A stretch of DNA of 31,451 nt, from the NCBI GenBank assembly GCA_910583985.1, contig CAJTYA010000022.1, positions 1 through 31,451 on the forward strand, given 5' to 3'. Positions 1 to 8,977 of the stretch are shown here, one piece after another (position 1 is the first letter of the stretch; every line of letters begins with the position of its first letter). Made by a program: the position numbers and the translations under genes. The notes under the pieces are model-generated. The model was not told where the DNA came from, did no database searches, and saw only the letters and a program-made list of their open reading frames with translations. Source of the stretch: an uncultured Alistipes sp. (lineage in GTDB: Bacteria > Bacteroidota > Bacteroidia > Bacteroidales > Rikenellaceae).

Positions 1-737
1 ACGATCACGCTGTTCTGCACCGTCTCGTCCGAGGCGATGCGCGTGATGAATGCGACGGCAGCACGCGCCGCCAGCCATCCCAGTATCGCGCCGCCGGCCA
101 CGACCTTGACGAAATCGGGCAGAGGCGACATGCCGTCGCCCGATCCGGAGGCGGTATACGCCCCGAAAAAGAGCATGAAACAGATGATGCCCGAACCGTC
201 GTTGAGCAGCGATTCGGCGTCGACCAAGGTCGAGAAGCGCTTGCTCGTCTTGAGCTCCTGCAACAAAGCGACGACGGCCACCGGGTCGGTGGCGCTGATG
301 AGCGCACCGAACATCAGCGCGAAAGACCAGTTCCACTGCTCGTACCCTGGAACGACCGCCCCGATGCCGACCAGCAGGAGACCCGTGAGTCCCATGCACA
401 GGACCAGTCCCGGCACGGCCAGCAGCGTCGCGTTGGCCAGCGTCTTGCGGAAGACGTGCATGTCCATCTCGTAAGCGGCGTTGAAAATCAGAACGGGCAG
501 AAACACGTACAGAATAAAATCGGGGTTCGTGTCCGCCACGCCTCCGACGGCCTCTCCGACCGACGGCCACGCAGCGAGCAGGCCCGTGCGGTCGCATAGT
601 CCGACCGCGAGCCCCAGAATGAAAAGCGCCACCGTATAGGGAAACTGGCTGCGCCGGAGCACCGCTTTCAAAACCGCTCCCGCCAGCAGTCCGGCAATGG
701 CTAATAACAGGGGAGCCAACAAAGAGAAGTCTTCCAT
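1..737 (-). CDS. CPA1-family cation:proton antiporter (NhaP-like), 3' end cut off by the window
   Basis: The reverse strand encodes 245 codons from an ATG at 737 with no stop before the window edge, so the C-terminal part is missing. The start is followed by a hydrophobic segment (MEDFSLLAPLLLAIAGLLAG) and a series of membrane helices. Two signatures of the CPA1/NhaP exchangers are visible: SATDPVAVVALL near residue 165 and ESLLNDGSG near residue 190. In the family the acidic residues of these motifs take part in ion binding. The protein should exchange Na+ or K+ for protons across the inner membrane; the ion cannot be told from sequence. No good promoter was found upstream. It is the first gene of its strand here, facing away from the gene starting at 1558. 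Confidence 0.88.
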   Translation of the reverse strand, partial: MEDFSLLAPLLLAIAGLLAGAVLKAVLRRSQFPYTVALFILGLAVGLCDRTGLLAAWPSVGEAVGGVADTNPDFILYVFLPVLIFNAAYEMDMHVFRKTLANATLLAVPGLVLCMGLTGLLLVGIGAVVPGYEQWNWSFALMFGALISATDPVAVVALLQELKTSKRFSTLVDAESLLNDGSGIICFMLFFGAYTASGSGDGMSPLPDFVKVVAGGAILGWLAARAAVAFITRIASDETVQNSVI

Positions 738-1557
738 CGTCCGATCCGAATAATGTTTCGATTCACGGGACCGGGGGCCTTTTCTCCGCCGTACTTCTCC
801 GGCGGACCGCTGTTCGCCGCTTGCCTCGAAGCGCGTCCGGCTTCGAAACCGGCGAATGCCGCGCGGCGTTTCGTCCGCCCGTCCCGGTAAACGACCTATC
901 AAAAGCGGTTCCATAATTTTCGCGGCCTTTAGCAACCGGATGGCAGGTCTTCGGAAGAGAGGCCCGCAGGTCCGCCGGCGGGACGCTTGGCGGAGCTTTT
1001 TCGTCGCGACCGACCGCATATTCTCCCCCGACAGGCGCCATTGCGGTTCCCCGTTCCGACAAATCCGGCCCGTCCTCGCACCGGATCGCCCGGCATCCCA
1101 TTGGCTTACCTCCCCTCCCCCCCACGCGAACATCGTACCGCCGAAAGGACGATCCGGCGACGGCAGTCGGTCGCTCCCGTTCCGCTTTTTGAAAAAATTC
1201 CTTCGACCGGCCGGGACCCGGATCGTGCGAATCGGATATTAAAATGCAAGATTTCAATAAAGCATATTTCTTTTAACAAATTTTAATTTATCTTTATCGG
1301 AAATTGTTTCTCTCGTCGGCATTTCGGTGCACCGTATCGGAAAAGAGAGGCGGCAGGGTACATGGAACATGAATTTTCCGGTCGAAGCAAGAGGGACAAG
1401 ACCCCGAAATTTCCGGAATCCGAAGCGGGAGGAACTGTCCGATACGGGGACTCGTCGCACGGCTCCGTGCGGAGGAATATCAGGACCATTGCGACGGCGG
1501 GACGGATCCCGGACCGTCGGGTTTCGCCCTCCGGCGGCAAGGACCGTTTCGGGGAAA
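738..1557. other. Intergenic region between divergent genes, no convincing gene
   Basis: Open frames here are arginine-rich, change frame and resemble no family I know, so I do not call a gene. A perfect 7-bp inverted repeat (TCGAAGC/GCTTCGA, 826-846, 7-base loop) lies near the antiporter side. The stretch about 1240-1310 is sharply AT-rich against GC-rich surroundings and is the likely promoter zone for the gene at 1558. Another perfect hairpin (CGCACGG, CT, CCGTGCG, 1456-1471) lies in what would be its leader. Confidence 0.5.
1267..1296 (+). promoter_or_regulatory. Possible promoter for the transglutaminase-like lipoprotein gene
   Basis: TTTC at 1267-1270, then 18 bases, then TATCTTTA at 1289-1296. 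This is one base off the Bacteroidetes -7 element TAnnTTTG, with a near-match -33 element and slightly short spacing. It sits in the only AT-rich block of the region. If used, the leader before 1558 would be about 255 bases, unusually long. Confidence 0.3.
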
Positions 1558-3630
1558 ATGCTAAAAATTCTTATGATGAAAAAATCGTCGGTGGATCGTC
1601 TCTTTTCGTGTCTCGCGGCCGTTCTCGTGCTTTGCGGTTGCGGGGACGGGGAGCAGCTGAAAATGGAGCGGGCCTTGGCTGCCGCGGGGGCGAACAGAGC
1701 GGAAATGGAGGCCGTGCTCGACCATTACGGGAACGAGCCGGAAAAACTCCGGGCCGCCCGGTTCCTCATAGCGAACATGCCGGGCAAGATGACGCTGGAC
1801 ACGACGCTGACCGATCCCCTCCAGCGCGAATATTATTCCGCCCTGATCGGCTACATCGACACCCGTGCCGTTTACGAGTCGAAATCGTACGAAATCTGCG
1901 ACAGCATCCTGCGACTGGCCGGGGGGCGGACCGGCTGTCCGGGCTTGCGCTACCTGAGCGACCCGGAGATTCTTCCGTCGGATTTTCTGATCGACCACAT
2001 CGACCGGGCTTTCGTCGCATGGAAAAGTTCGGCATGGAAAGAGAAGGTGGATTTCGACATGTTCTGCCGCCATATCCTTCCCTACAAAACCGGAATCGAC
2101 GGATTCTGGTCGGGAGCCGTCCCCCATTACCGACGCAAGTACGCTCCGGCAGCGGATTCGCTCAAAAACGAACCCGTCGACACGCTGGTCCGGTACATCA
2201 AAAACGATATTAAATCCACGTTCACGGAAGACGGGGTGTTCGCCGGCCGGTATTCCTTTTTGTTTCCCACGAGCTATTACAACATCTTCAGGGCGAGGAT
2301 CGGCACCTGCAACGAGGCTTACGGGCTGATCGTCTCGGCCTTGAGGAGCGTGGGGATTCCCGCCACATGGGCACTCATCCCCCTTTGGGGCAATTCCAAT
2401 GCGAGCCACACGCTGTTGGAAATCCCCGTCACACGTCCCGTGCGGCGATACGACAACCGGCAGACTCCCTACACCGACGACGAAGGGGAAATCGTCGGCG
2501 AAATGTTCTGGTTCAAACACCGTTTCGAAAATCTGGAGCAAACCGCTCCCGGTATCGACATCCGATTCACCCGAACGGTCCCCAAAATCTATCGGGCCGA
2601 CTACGAAACGACCTCCGCCGGAGAATCGGACGAAGCCTCGCCGGTCTTCCCGTTCGCGGAAAACTATTCGGACATTACGAGTAAATACGTCGAGTGCGCC
2701 GACGTCGATGTGAAGGTACGGGAAAAGATCGAGGGCGAATCCGGTCCTTACCTGTGCTGCTATGTCCCGGAGACGACTTCGTGGAGTCCTGTCGCTCGGG
2801 CTCGGCTCTCGCGCAACGGAAAAGCGACATTCGCCGACATGGGCGTGAACATCGTCTATCTGCCTGCCTACTGTGACGAGGGCCGCATCGTTCCCGCCGC
2901 AACGCCTTTCCTGCTTCGAAACGACGGGACGACCGAAAGTTTCGATGCCGACACGGCTGTCACGACGACGGCCGGACTGAAATCCAAGGTACCCTACCGG
3001 GCGCACATTCTCTATTATGCGAGCGATATGCTCGGAGGCTCTTTCCGTCTGGCCAACCGGAGGGACCTGTCCGACACGACGACCGTTCATACGGTCGAGA
3101 AGATCCCGTATTATTTCCAGCAGACGCCCGTCGGGCGGAGCGCTCCCGCCCGGTATGTCGTCTATCATTTCGGCGATTCTCCCTACGGCTTTCTGGCCGA
3201 AATGGTCGTCTGGGGCATCGACGAATCCGGAAAGGAAGTCCGGCTGAACGGAACTCCCATCGGCAATCCGGGACAATACGGATTCGAAAAGGAAAAAATG
3301 GCGGACGGAGACAGGGTCTCCTACTTCTTCACCGATACGCGATACCCCGATCTGGACTATGTCGGTCTCGACCTGGGAAAACCTTACCGGATCACCCGGA
3401 TCGGCTATCTGCCCCGTAACGACGACAACGCGGTCGTTCCGGGCGTCCGGTACGAGCTTTTTTACTGGAAAGACGGCTGGCGGTCGCTGGGCGTCCGGAC
3501 CGGAAACGACGATGGGACGGTAGTCTACGACAACATTCCCGACCGTGTCTTGCTCCGGCTGCACAATACCGAAGAAGGCATCGAAAACCGGATTTTCATC
3601 CTCCGCGACGGGCAGCCCGTTTTCTATTGA
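1558..3630 (+). CDS. Lipoprotein with a transglutaminase-like domain
   Basis: About 690 residues. I chose the ATG at 1558 because it begins a lipoprotein signal peptide: a basic start, hydrophobic core SCLAAVLVL and lipobox LCGC with Cys28. ATGs at 1573 and 1576 work equally well. The frame is open back to 1327, but that extension would put about 77 Arg-rich residues before the signal. Residues about 240-300 carry a transglutaminase-like core: Cys251 in RIGTCNEAYGLIVSALRSVG and His284 in NASHTLLEI, the expected Cys and His of the papain-like triad. The last 150 residues look like a beta-sandwich (discoidin-like) module; that reading is weaker. It probably acts at the outer membrane or periplasm as a peptidase or crosslinker. 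The substrate is unknown. The next gene begins about 300 bases downstream with its own promoter. Confidence 0.8.
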   Translation: MLKILMMKKSSVDRLFSCLAAVLVLCGCGDGEQLKMERALAAAGANRAEMEAVLDHYGNEPEKLRAARFLIANMPGKMTLDTTLTDPLQREYYSALIGYIDTRAVYESKSYEICDSILRLAGGRTGCPGLRYLSDPEILPSDFLIDHIDRAFVAWKSSAWKEKVDFDMFCRHILPYKTGIDGFWSGAVPHYRRKYAPAADSLKNEPVDTLVRYIKNDIKSTFTEDGVFAGRYSFLFPTSYYNIFRARIGTCNEAYGLIVSALRSVGIPATWALIPLWGNSNASHTLLEIPVTRPVRRYDNRQTPYTDDEGEIVGEMFWFKHRFENLEQTAPGIDIRFTRTVPKIYRADYETTSAGESDEASPVFPFAENYSDITSKYVECADVDVKVREKIEGESGPYLCCYVPETTSWSPVARARLSRNGKATFADMGVNIVYLPAYCDEGRIVPAATPFLLRNDGTTESFDADTAVTTTAGLKSKVPYRAHILYYASDMLGGSFRLANRRDLSDTTTVHTVEKIPYYFQQTPVGRSAPARYVVYHFGDSPYGFLAEMVVWGIDESGKEVRLNGTPIGNPGQYGFEKEKMADGDRVSYFFTDTRYPDLDYVGLDLGKPYRITRIGYLPRNDDNAVVPGVRYELFYWKDGWRSLGVRTGNDDGTVVYDNIPDRVLLRLHNTEEGIENRIFILRDGQPVFY

Positions 3631-3934
3631 ACGGGCTCCGGAAATCCGGGGTGCGACGTATCGCCTGTTTTTCCCGGCGGACGGGACGGTGCAGAGTCCG
3701 AGCAGCAGGCATGCCCCGGCGAGAAACGTTCGGATACGCTGCCGTCCCGACGCATTCCCTGCGACAGCGGGGTGCCTGCGCGATCGGATTCAGGGCCATC
3801 CGGTTTGTGGACGCCCCGAGGAGCGGCGGGGATGTGCGCAGGAGGGCGGATTTGTTCGGAACGGGAAAGTTCGCTATCTTCGTGGTAAAGAGGCGGAGAA
3901 CGAGTCCGGTTTCCGTCGCGTATCGAGGAATCGT
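3631..3934. other. Intergenic region before ung
   Basis: About 300 bases with no gene. Open frames on both strands are low-complexity Arg/Pro-rich shadows. It contains the ung promoter candidate at 3851-3882 and, just after the previous stop, a very short CCGG-AAAT-CCGG repeat too weak to call a terminator. Confidence 0.5.
3851..3882 (+). promoter_or_regulatory. Promoter candidate for ung
   Basis: TTTG at 3851-3854, a 20-base spacer, then TATCTTCG at 3875-3882. This matches the Bacteroidetes primary-sigma pattern TTTG / TAnnTTTG with one mismatch in the -7 element. Transcription would start near 3889, giving a leader of about 45 bases to the ATG at 3935. Confidence 0.6.
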
Positions 3935-4597
3935 ATGGAAGTGAGAATGGAAGAAAGCTGGAGGCGGCGCCTCCAGAAGGAGTTCGACAAACCCTATTTC
4001 GAAAAACTGACGGCATTCGTCAAAAGCGAATACGCCCGGACGCACGTACTGCCGCCGCCCCGGCAGATTTTCCGCATTTTCGACAGTTGTCCGTTCGAGA
4101 AGGTCCGGGTCGTGATTCTCGGACAGGACCCCTACCCGACTCCGGGACAGTATTACGGCATATGTTTTTCCGTCCCGCAGGGCGTGGCCGTGCCGGCTTC
4201 GCTGGCCAATATTTTCCGGGAAATCCATTCGGATCTGGGTAAACCCGTTCCCGCTTCGGGCAATCTGGACCGTTGGGTGGATCAGGGCGTTTTTCCGATG
4301 AACTCGGTCTTCACGGTACGGGCCCACGAGAGCGGTTCGCACCGGAACATGGGATGGGAAACCTTCAGCGACGCGGTGATACGCACGCTGAGCGACGAGC
4401 GGGAAAACCTCGTTTTCATGCTCTGGGGAGCCTATGCCCGCGAGAAGGCGGCACTTATCGACCCAAAAAAACACCTCGTGCTGACGGCCGCCCACCCTTC
4501 GCCCCGCTCCGCCGACCGGGGATTTTTCGGTTGCCGGCATTTCAGCCGGACCAACGCTTTTCTGCGAAGCCGCGGACTCGGCGAAATCGACTGGTAG
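3935..4597 (+). CDS. ung: Uracil-DNA glycosylase, family 1
   Basis: The 220-residue protein matches the usual length of family-1 uracil-DNA glycosylases, which cut uracil from DNA to start base excision repair. The ATG at 3935 gives MEVRMEESW; a second in-frame ATG is at 3947. The catalytic motif is at residues 63-68, with Asp65 as the water-activating residue and Tyr67 as the thymine-excluding one, followed by GICFSV whose Phe stacks on uracil. The Asn of the uracil pocket is in FPMNSVFTV. The DNA-intercalation loop motif HPSP starts at His187. One oddity is the motif GQDPYP with GQYYG, where most family members have GQDPYH and GQAxG; the His is replaced by Pro. I think a second UNG type with this motif occurs in Bacteroidales, but cannot check that here. 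Confidence 0.95.
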   Translation: MEVRMEESWRRRLQKEFDKPYFEKLTAFVKSEYARTHVLPPPRQIFRIFDSCPFEKVRVVILGQDPYPTPGQYYGICFSVPQGVAVPASLANIFREIHSDLGKPVPASGNLDRWVDQGVFPMNSVFTVRAHESGSHRNMGWETFSDAVIRTLSDERENLVFMLWGAYAREKAALIDPKKHLVLTAAHPSPRSADRGFFGCRHFSRTNAFLRSRGLGEIDW

Positions 4598-4819
4598 GAA
4601 GCGCCGACGCGACGGTCGCAGGCGAGCCTATACGGGAAACGAAAGAAGGTCGCGCGGCGGGGACGGATCGAAAGAGAGGCGACCGGATTGGCCGATGCGG
4701 CCGCGAAGAAACGACAGATCGGTCGGATTTCTCTATACACGGGCTCCGGCGGCGGCCGAACGGAAACGGGAACGACGGCCCGAAGAAAAAGTCGTGCGAA
4801 AAACGAAAAACTCGAAAAT

Positions 4820-5812
4820 ATGAAAACTGCGAACGCACTGGCCTCCGCGGCCGGTCTTTTGGGAATAGTTGCTGTGCTGACATGTTGCGGCGTGCGGCAC
4901 GGAAACGGGAAAAAGGTCTCGGACGGACCTCCGACGGCGGGCATCGAAGTGCTCGGCGATCCCGCTTTCGTCCGGGGCATGGCCGTATCGCCCCTGTGGC
5001 CCGAAATCGTCCAGCGCAACGGCGGATTCGAGAAGACGAACACGGACACGATCCGTTTTACCCGCCGCAAGGACGCCCCCGTGTGGCAGATGGCCCAATG
5101 GGCCAGCCGGTACGATCTGGCGGGAACCGTCTCCCGGAGGGATTCCGCCGGCGGGGTCGTGTTCGCCAACGCGGGGAAGACGGTCGCCCGGTCGGCCGAC
5201 GGCACGCTGACGCTCGACATCGTCACCTCCGCCGAGTACGACGCGCCGCGCAAGGACGGCGAACCGTGGCCGCATCTGCTCATTCAGCAGGATTTCGTCC
5301 GGCGACCCAATATCGGCCGCATCGAACGGCTCGATTTTTCGATGGAGCTGCGGATCGTCCGCTGCGAGAACCGGATGACGGAGCGGCAGTACGACGAGTC
5401 GCTGCATACGGCCCAGTCTCCGTTCTATTTCTATATGCGCAACGTCAATCCCGAATCGCCCGACTACGGGCTTTCGCTCTGGGTCGGCATTCCGTCGTTC
5501 GACTTCCGCTACCCGCAGCTGACCGAGCAGGAGACCGTCCAGTGGGACACGGGCACTTCGACGTACATCTATTCGATTCCGCCGCGGGCCGTATGGGGCG
5601 ACGTCTCTTTCCACGACTTCCGATGGCACGCCACGCACCTCGACCTGCTGCCGCTCATTCTGCGCGGCGGAGAGGCCATGCGCGAAAAGGGGCGGTTCGT
5701 CGATACGCGGCTCGACGATCTGGAGCTGACGGGAATGAATTTCGGATGGGAAGTGCCCGGCACGTTCGATGCGGGCCTGATGGTCCGTAACCTGAGCGTA
5801 AGGATGGAATAG
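4820..5812 (+). CDS. Hypothetical lipoprotein, function not recognised
   Basis: The 330-residue protein starts at the ATG at 4820, which begins a lipoprotein signal peptide (MKTANALASAAGLLGIVAVL) ending at LTCC, with Cys22 or Cys23 lipidated. The frame is open further upstream, but only this start puts the signal first. The mature part has no transmembrane segment. It is rich in aromatic residues and alternating hydrophobic stretches (for example SPFYFYMRNVNPESPDYGLS and GLSLWVGIPSFDFRYPQ), suggesting a beta-rich fold, possibly a jelly-roll as in sugar-binding or lyase proteins. That is a guess. It lies 222 bases after ung on the same strand and converges with the L,D-transpeptidase gene. No promoter of the usual type was found in the gap. 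Confidence 0.75.
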   Translation: MKTANALASAAGLLGIVAVLTCCGVRHGNGKKVSDGPPTAGIEVLGDPAFVRGMAVSPLWPEIVQRNGGFEKTNTDTIRFTRRKDAPVWQMAQWASRYDLAGTVSRRDSAGGVVFANAGKTVARSADGTLTLDIVTSAEYDAPRKDGEPWPHLLIQQDFVRRPNIGRIERLDFSMELRIVRCENRMTERQYDESLHTAQSPFYFYMRNVNPESPDYGLSLWVGIPSFDFRYPQLTEQETVQWDTGTSTYIYSIPPRAVWGDVSFHDFRWHATHLDLLPLILRGGEAMREKGRFVDTRLDDLELTGMNFGWEVPGTFDAGLMVRNLSVRME

Positions 5813-6123
5813 ACCTTGGGCGGACGAGGCTCCGCTCCTCTGTCCGATCGGTCGGCCATTCGTCGAACAGGCAGACTCTCGATCCGGCAGCACGTCCGGC
5901 GGGAAATCTTCGCTCTTTCGTTCGGGGTATATTCCGGCGTGGAGGGAGGCGTCCCGCCTCCGGTCTTCATGCGGCGACGCCGTGTCCGTCCGTGCTTTTC
6001 CCGGTTTCTTTCGGACGGCAGCGTTTCGACCTGTCGTCCGTCGCAGAGGACGGATGTCGGCACGGTCGCGGTTTTCTCCTGCGGGTGCGAAAGTCGCTGC
6101 CGCCGTAAAACGCTTTCGGAGGA
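5813..6123. other. Intergenic region between converging genes
   Basis: About 310 bases between the ends of the lipoprotein gene and the L,D-transpeptidase gene. A weak imperfect stem (GGACGAGG with CCTCTGTCC, about 5821-5844) follows the first stop, without a T-run. I see no gene and no clear terminator. Confidence 0.4.
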
Positions 6124-7623
6124 TCACTCGGCGGCGAAACAGTCCGGCAGCGTCCCGATAAGCATGAAGGGCGCCTTGTCGGGAGCGAGCCAGCGAAGCA
6201 CTTCGACGGTTTCGGGTTCGGTGACGGTGATGCAGCCCGCGCTGCCGCGGTCGAAACCGCTTTCGATGTGGAAGAAGATCGCGCTGCCCATGTATTTTTC
6301 CACCGGGTGCATGTTGTATTCCACCACCGCAGCATACTTATAGGCATCGTCGTCACGGCGCAGGTATTCGAAATCGTCGGTCGAGGGACGCTCGGTCGTC
6401 ATGCGGTTGTAGGCGTCGTCTTCCGGGTCGCTGATCCAGTAATGGTTTTTGGTCACCGTGATGAACGGCCATGCCATGACGATGTCGTGCACGTATCCGA
6501 AAGCGAATCCCATGGGATAGGCGCCCGACGGCGTACGGCCGTCGCCCTCGCGTTTCTCGCGGTACGGGGCGATGCCGTTGCGGCCCACGTTGGCACGCAC
6601 GGGCGCGGCGGCTTCCCTCCATCGGTTCTGCTGCTTTTCGTAGCGGCGGAAGACGCAGGAGACGCGTTCCGGCCGGTCGTTGTAGACGAGAATCAACTGC
6701 CGGCAACTGTCCGGCAGACAGATGCTGTCGTTGAAAAAACGTGCGATGAAGGCTCCGGGGTCGATCTGCGCGCACTCTTCGGCCAGCCGTGTCGCCGTCG
6801 CGGCCCGCGAAGCCATCGACGAGACGGCATAGCAGCGTGCCGCTTCGCGCAGCGCGGACGTGTCGCCGGTCACCCGACCGACGCTTTCACAGAGAATCCC
6901 CATCGCGGCGGCGGAGCGCCTGTGTCCGACGGCGCTTTCCCGGCGGGCGAAACCAGACAGGGAGACCTGCTGCCTCCGTGCCGCCTCGTAGAGCCGCAGC
7001 CGGTTGATCTTTTCCATGTAATCGTCGGCGGGATGGCTCTCGTAGCTTTCCAGCAGCACGACCACCGAATCGGACGCCGCGCAGAGCACTTTTGCCAGAG
7101 GGCCGTCCGCCGAACGCAGTCCGTGGGGCGCGGACGTACCGAAGAAAAGCATCTGACCGTCGCCCCGGCGGACCGTGAAGCGAAGCGTCGTGTCCCGCTC
7201 GACCGGCGCGAGATCGACCGTCAGGTCGCTCGTCCGTCCGCCGAACCGCCGGAGCCGTCGCACGGTCCGCTGCACCCATCCGGGCGAAGCGTCGATGCGC
7301 AACCGGCCCGTCGTGCTCTCCGGAGCCCACTCTTCGGCCAGCCTATCTTCGGGTATGCCGCAGCGGACGGCCAAACGGCGCACCTTCCGGGCGACGCTGT
7401 CCTGCAGCGCGTCGGTCGCAAGGCTCAGATGGCGGGCGACCTCCCGCCTGTCGATGCCGACGCTGGACGGCCCTGCAAGGCTGTCGGGACGGACATAGAC
7501 CACGCACGGACTGAGAAACGTATAGCGGGAAAGAACGATCCCGGCGGCGACGACCGCCAGAACGCAGATCGTTCGGAGGACCTTCCTGCCGGAAAATGCG
7601 GAGCGGAACAAACGAGTCATCAT
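6124..7623 (-). CDS. L,D-transpeptidase (YkuD domain), membrane-anchored
   Basis: The protein has 499 residues from the first of two adjacent ATGs (7623 or 7620). Residues about 15-35 form one N-terminal membrane segment (VLRTICVLAVVAAGIVL), leaving the rest in the periplasm. The C-terminal third is a YkuD catalytic domain. Its signature is the stretch with His452 and Cys464, ending SAGCITV; Cys464 is the nucleophile. The family makes 3-3 peptidoglycan crosslinks or attaches proteins to peptidoglycan, and some members only trim. The middle region (about 40-330) has no domain I can name. The gene begins 13 bases after the stop of the symporter gene on the same strand, so the two are probably co-transcribed from the promoter at 8978-9009. 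Confidence 0.88.
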   Translation of the reverse strand: MMTRLFRSAFSGRKVLRTICVLAVVAAGIVLSRYTFLSPCVVYVRPDSLAGPSSVGIDRREVARHLSLATDALQDSVARKVRRLAVRCGIPEDRLAEEWAPESTTGRLRIDASPGWVQRTVRRLRRFGGRTSDLTVDLAPVERDTTLRFTVRRGDGQMLFFGTSAPHGLRSADGPLAKVLCAASDSVVVLLESYESHPADDYMEKINRLRLYEAARRQQVSLSGFARRESAVGHRRSAAAMGILCESVGRVTGDTSALREAARCYAVSSMASRAATATRLAEECAQIDPGAFIARFFNDSICLPDSCRQLILVYNDRPERVSCVFRRYEKQQNRWREAAAPVRANVGRNGIAPYREKREGDGRTPSGAYPMGFAFGYVHDIVMAWPFITVTKNHYWISDPEDDAYNRMTTERPSTDDFEYLRRDDDAYKYAAVVEYNMHPVEKYMGSAIFFHIESGFDRGSAGCITVTEPETVEVLRWLAPDKAPFMLIGTLPDCFAAE

Positions 7624-7636
7624 ACGGAAAGAGGAT

Positions 7637-8911
7637 TTAGACGGACGGCGCCTGCCCGGCGGTTTCCCCGCGGCTCACGACGCAGGCGGCCATCGCGTCG
7701 CCCGAAACGTTGACGGCGGTGATGAGCATGTCGAGCGGGCGGTCCATGGCGATAATCATGGCGATGCCTTCGGCCGGAATGCCGACCGACACCAGCACGA
7801 GCGTCAGAATGGCCATGCCCCCGCTCGGTATGCCGGGCGTGCCGATCGACGAGACGGTCGTCAGCAGCACGATCGAGAGCATCTGGGCGAGGCTCAGCTC
7901 GATGCCCATGACCTGCGCGACGAACACGGTGGCTATGGCATGGTAACAGCTCGTGCCGTTCATATTGATGGTGATGCCCGTGGGCAGGACGAACGAGACG
8001 ACGTTCTGCGGAAGGCCCAGTGCACGCATCCGTTCGATGTTGAGCGGCAGACAGGCCGCGCTCGAACAGGAGGTGAAAGCCAGCATCTGAACGGGCAGCA
8101 CGGCCCTCAGGTAGTCCGCCAGACGGACGCGGGTCATGAAACGGACGATCAACGGATAGCCGATCAGCAGGATGATGCACAGGCCCGCGACGACGGTGAG
8201 GGCATAGGAGCCCAAAGCCAGCAGCAGGTCGGCATCGCCCGCGAACCCCGTGACCAAATCGGCCATCAGGGCCATGACGCCTATCGGAGCCAGCTTCATC
8301 ACATAGCCGATGATCTTGAGAATGACGGCATTCAGCGACTCGACGACGCTTTTGAGCGGAGCGGCCTTTTCGCGTCCCACGGCCACCATGGCCATGCCGA
8401 AGACGATGGAGAGCAGAATGATCTGCAACATGGCCGAATTGTCGCCGGCCGCATGGACGACATTTTCGGGGACGGCATCCACCAGAAACTGCAACGGGCC
8501 GCTTTCGTCCATGACCTGCGCGGCCTGCGTCTTTTCGTCGACGGCCTGTTCGTAGCGCAGACGGAACTCCTCGGCCTTCTCGCGGGGGAAGACGTAGCCC
8601 GGCCGGATCGTGCAGACCGTGGCGAGCCCGATGAGGATGGCCAGCACGGTCGTGGTCAGGTACACGCCCAGCGTCTTGATGCCGAGGCGCGAGAGGTGAC
8701 GCATGTCGCTCAGGTTGGAAATGCCGCTCACGAGCGACACGATGACCAGCGGAACGGCCACGAGCCTCAGCGACCGGATAAAAACCGTTCCCCACGGCCG
8801 GACCCAGTCCGCGATGAAACGCTCCCAGCCCGCCGCCGCAGCAACGAAGCCCAGACCGATGCCCGCGGCCATGCCTAACAGAATGGTAATATAAAGCGGC
8901 AGTTTTTTCAT
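7637..8911 (-). CDS. Dicarboxylate/amino acid:cation symporter (DAACS family)
   Basis: The 424-residue protein starts at the ATG at 8911 (MKKLPLYITILLGMAAGIGL). The frame is open upstream to 9265, but that part crosses the promoter and lacks membrane character. It is an inner-membrane carrier of the GltP/GltT/DctA type that takes up glutamate, aspartate or C4-dicarboxylates with H+ or Na+. Family motifs are visible: the serine-rich hairpin (TSCSSAACLPLN), the substrate/cation motif NMNGTSCYH and GTPGIPSGGMAILTL. A hydrophilic stretch of about 50 residues (near 105-155) separates early helices, as in several Bacteroidetes homologues. Which substrate it carries cannot be read from sequence. It is first in an operon with the L,D-transpeptidase. 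Confidence 0.92.
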   Translation of the reverse strand: MKKLPLYITILLGMAAGIGLGFVAAAAGWERFIADWVRPWGTVFIRSLRLVAVPLVIVSLVSGISNLSDMRHLSRLGIKTLGVYLTTTVLAILIGLATVCTIRPGYVFPREKAEEFRLRYEQAVDEKTQAAQVMDESGPLQFLVDAVPENVVHAAGDNSAMLQIILLSIVFGMAMVAVGREKAAPLKSVVESLNAVILKIIGYVMKLAPIGVMALMADLVTGFAGDADLLLALGSYALTVVAGLCIILLIGYPLIVRFMTRVRLADYLRAVLPVQMLAFTSCSSAACLPLNIERMRALGLPQNVVSFVLPTGITINMNGTSCYHAIATVFVAQVMGIELSLAQMLSIVLLTTVSSIGTPGIPSGGMAILTLVLVSVGIPAEGIAMIIAMDRPLDMLITAVNVSGDAMAACVVSRGETAGQAPSV

Positions 8912-8977
8912 ACTCGTCCGGCCCACGGACTTTTCCGAAGGCTCGTTTGCGGAATTTTCGCAAGAAAATCGGTAATA

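Noticed and set aside
763..1286. Frames on both strands in the first intergenic region
   Set aside because: Arg/Pro-rich, mutually overlapping, no recognisable domain and no promoter at a sensible place.
1561..3564. 667-codon frame opposite the transglutaminase-like gene
   Set aside because: Antisense shadow of a gene with a clear signal peptide and active-site residues; no domain of its own.
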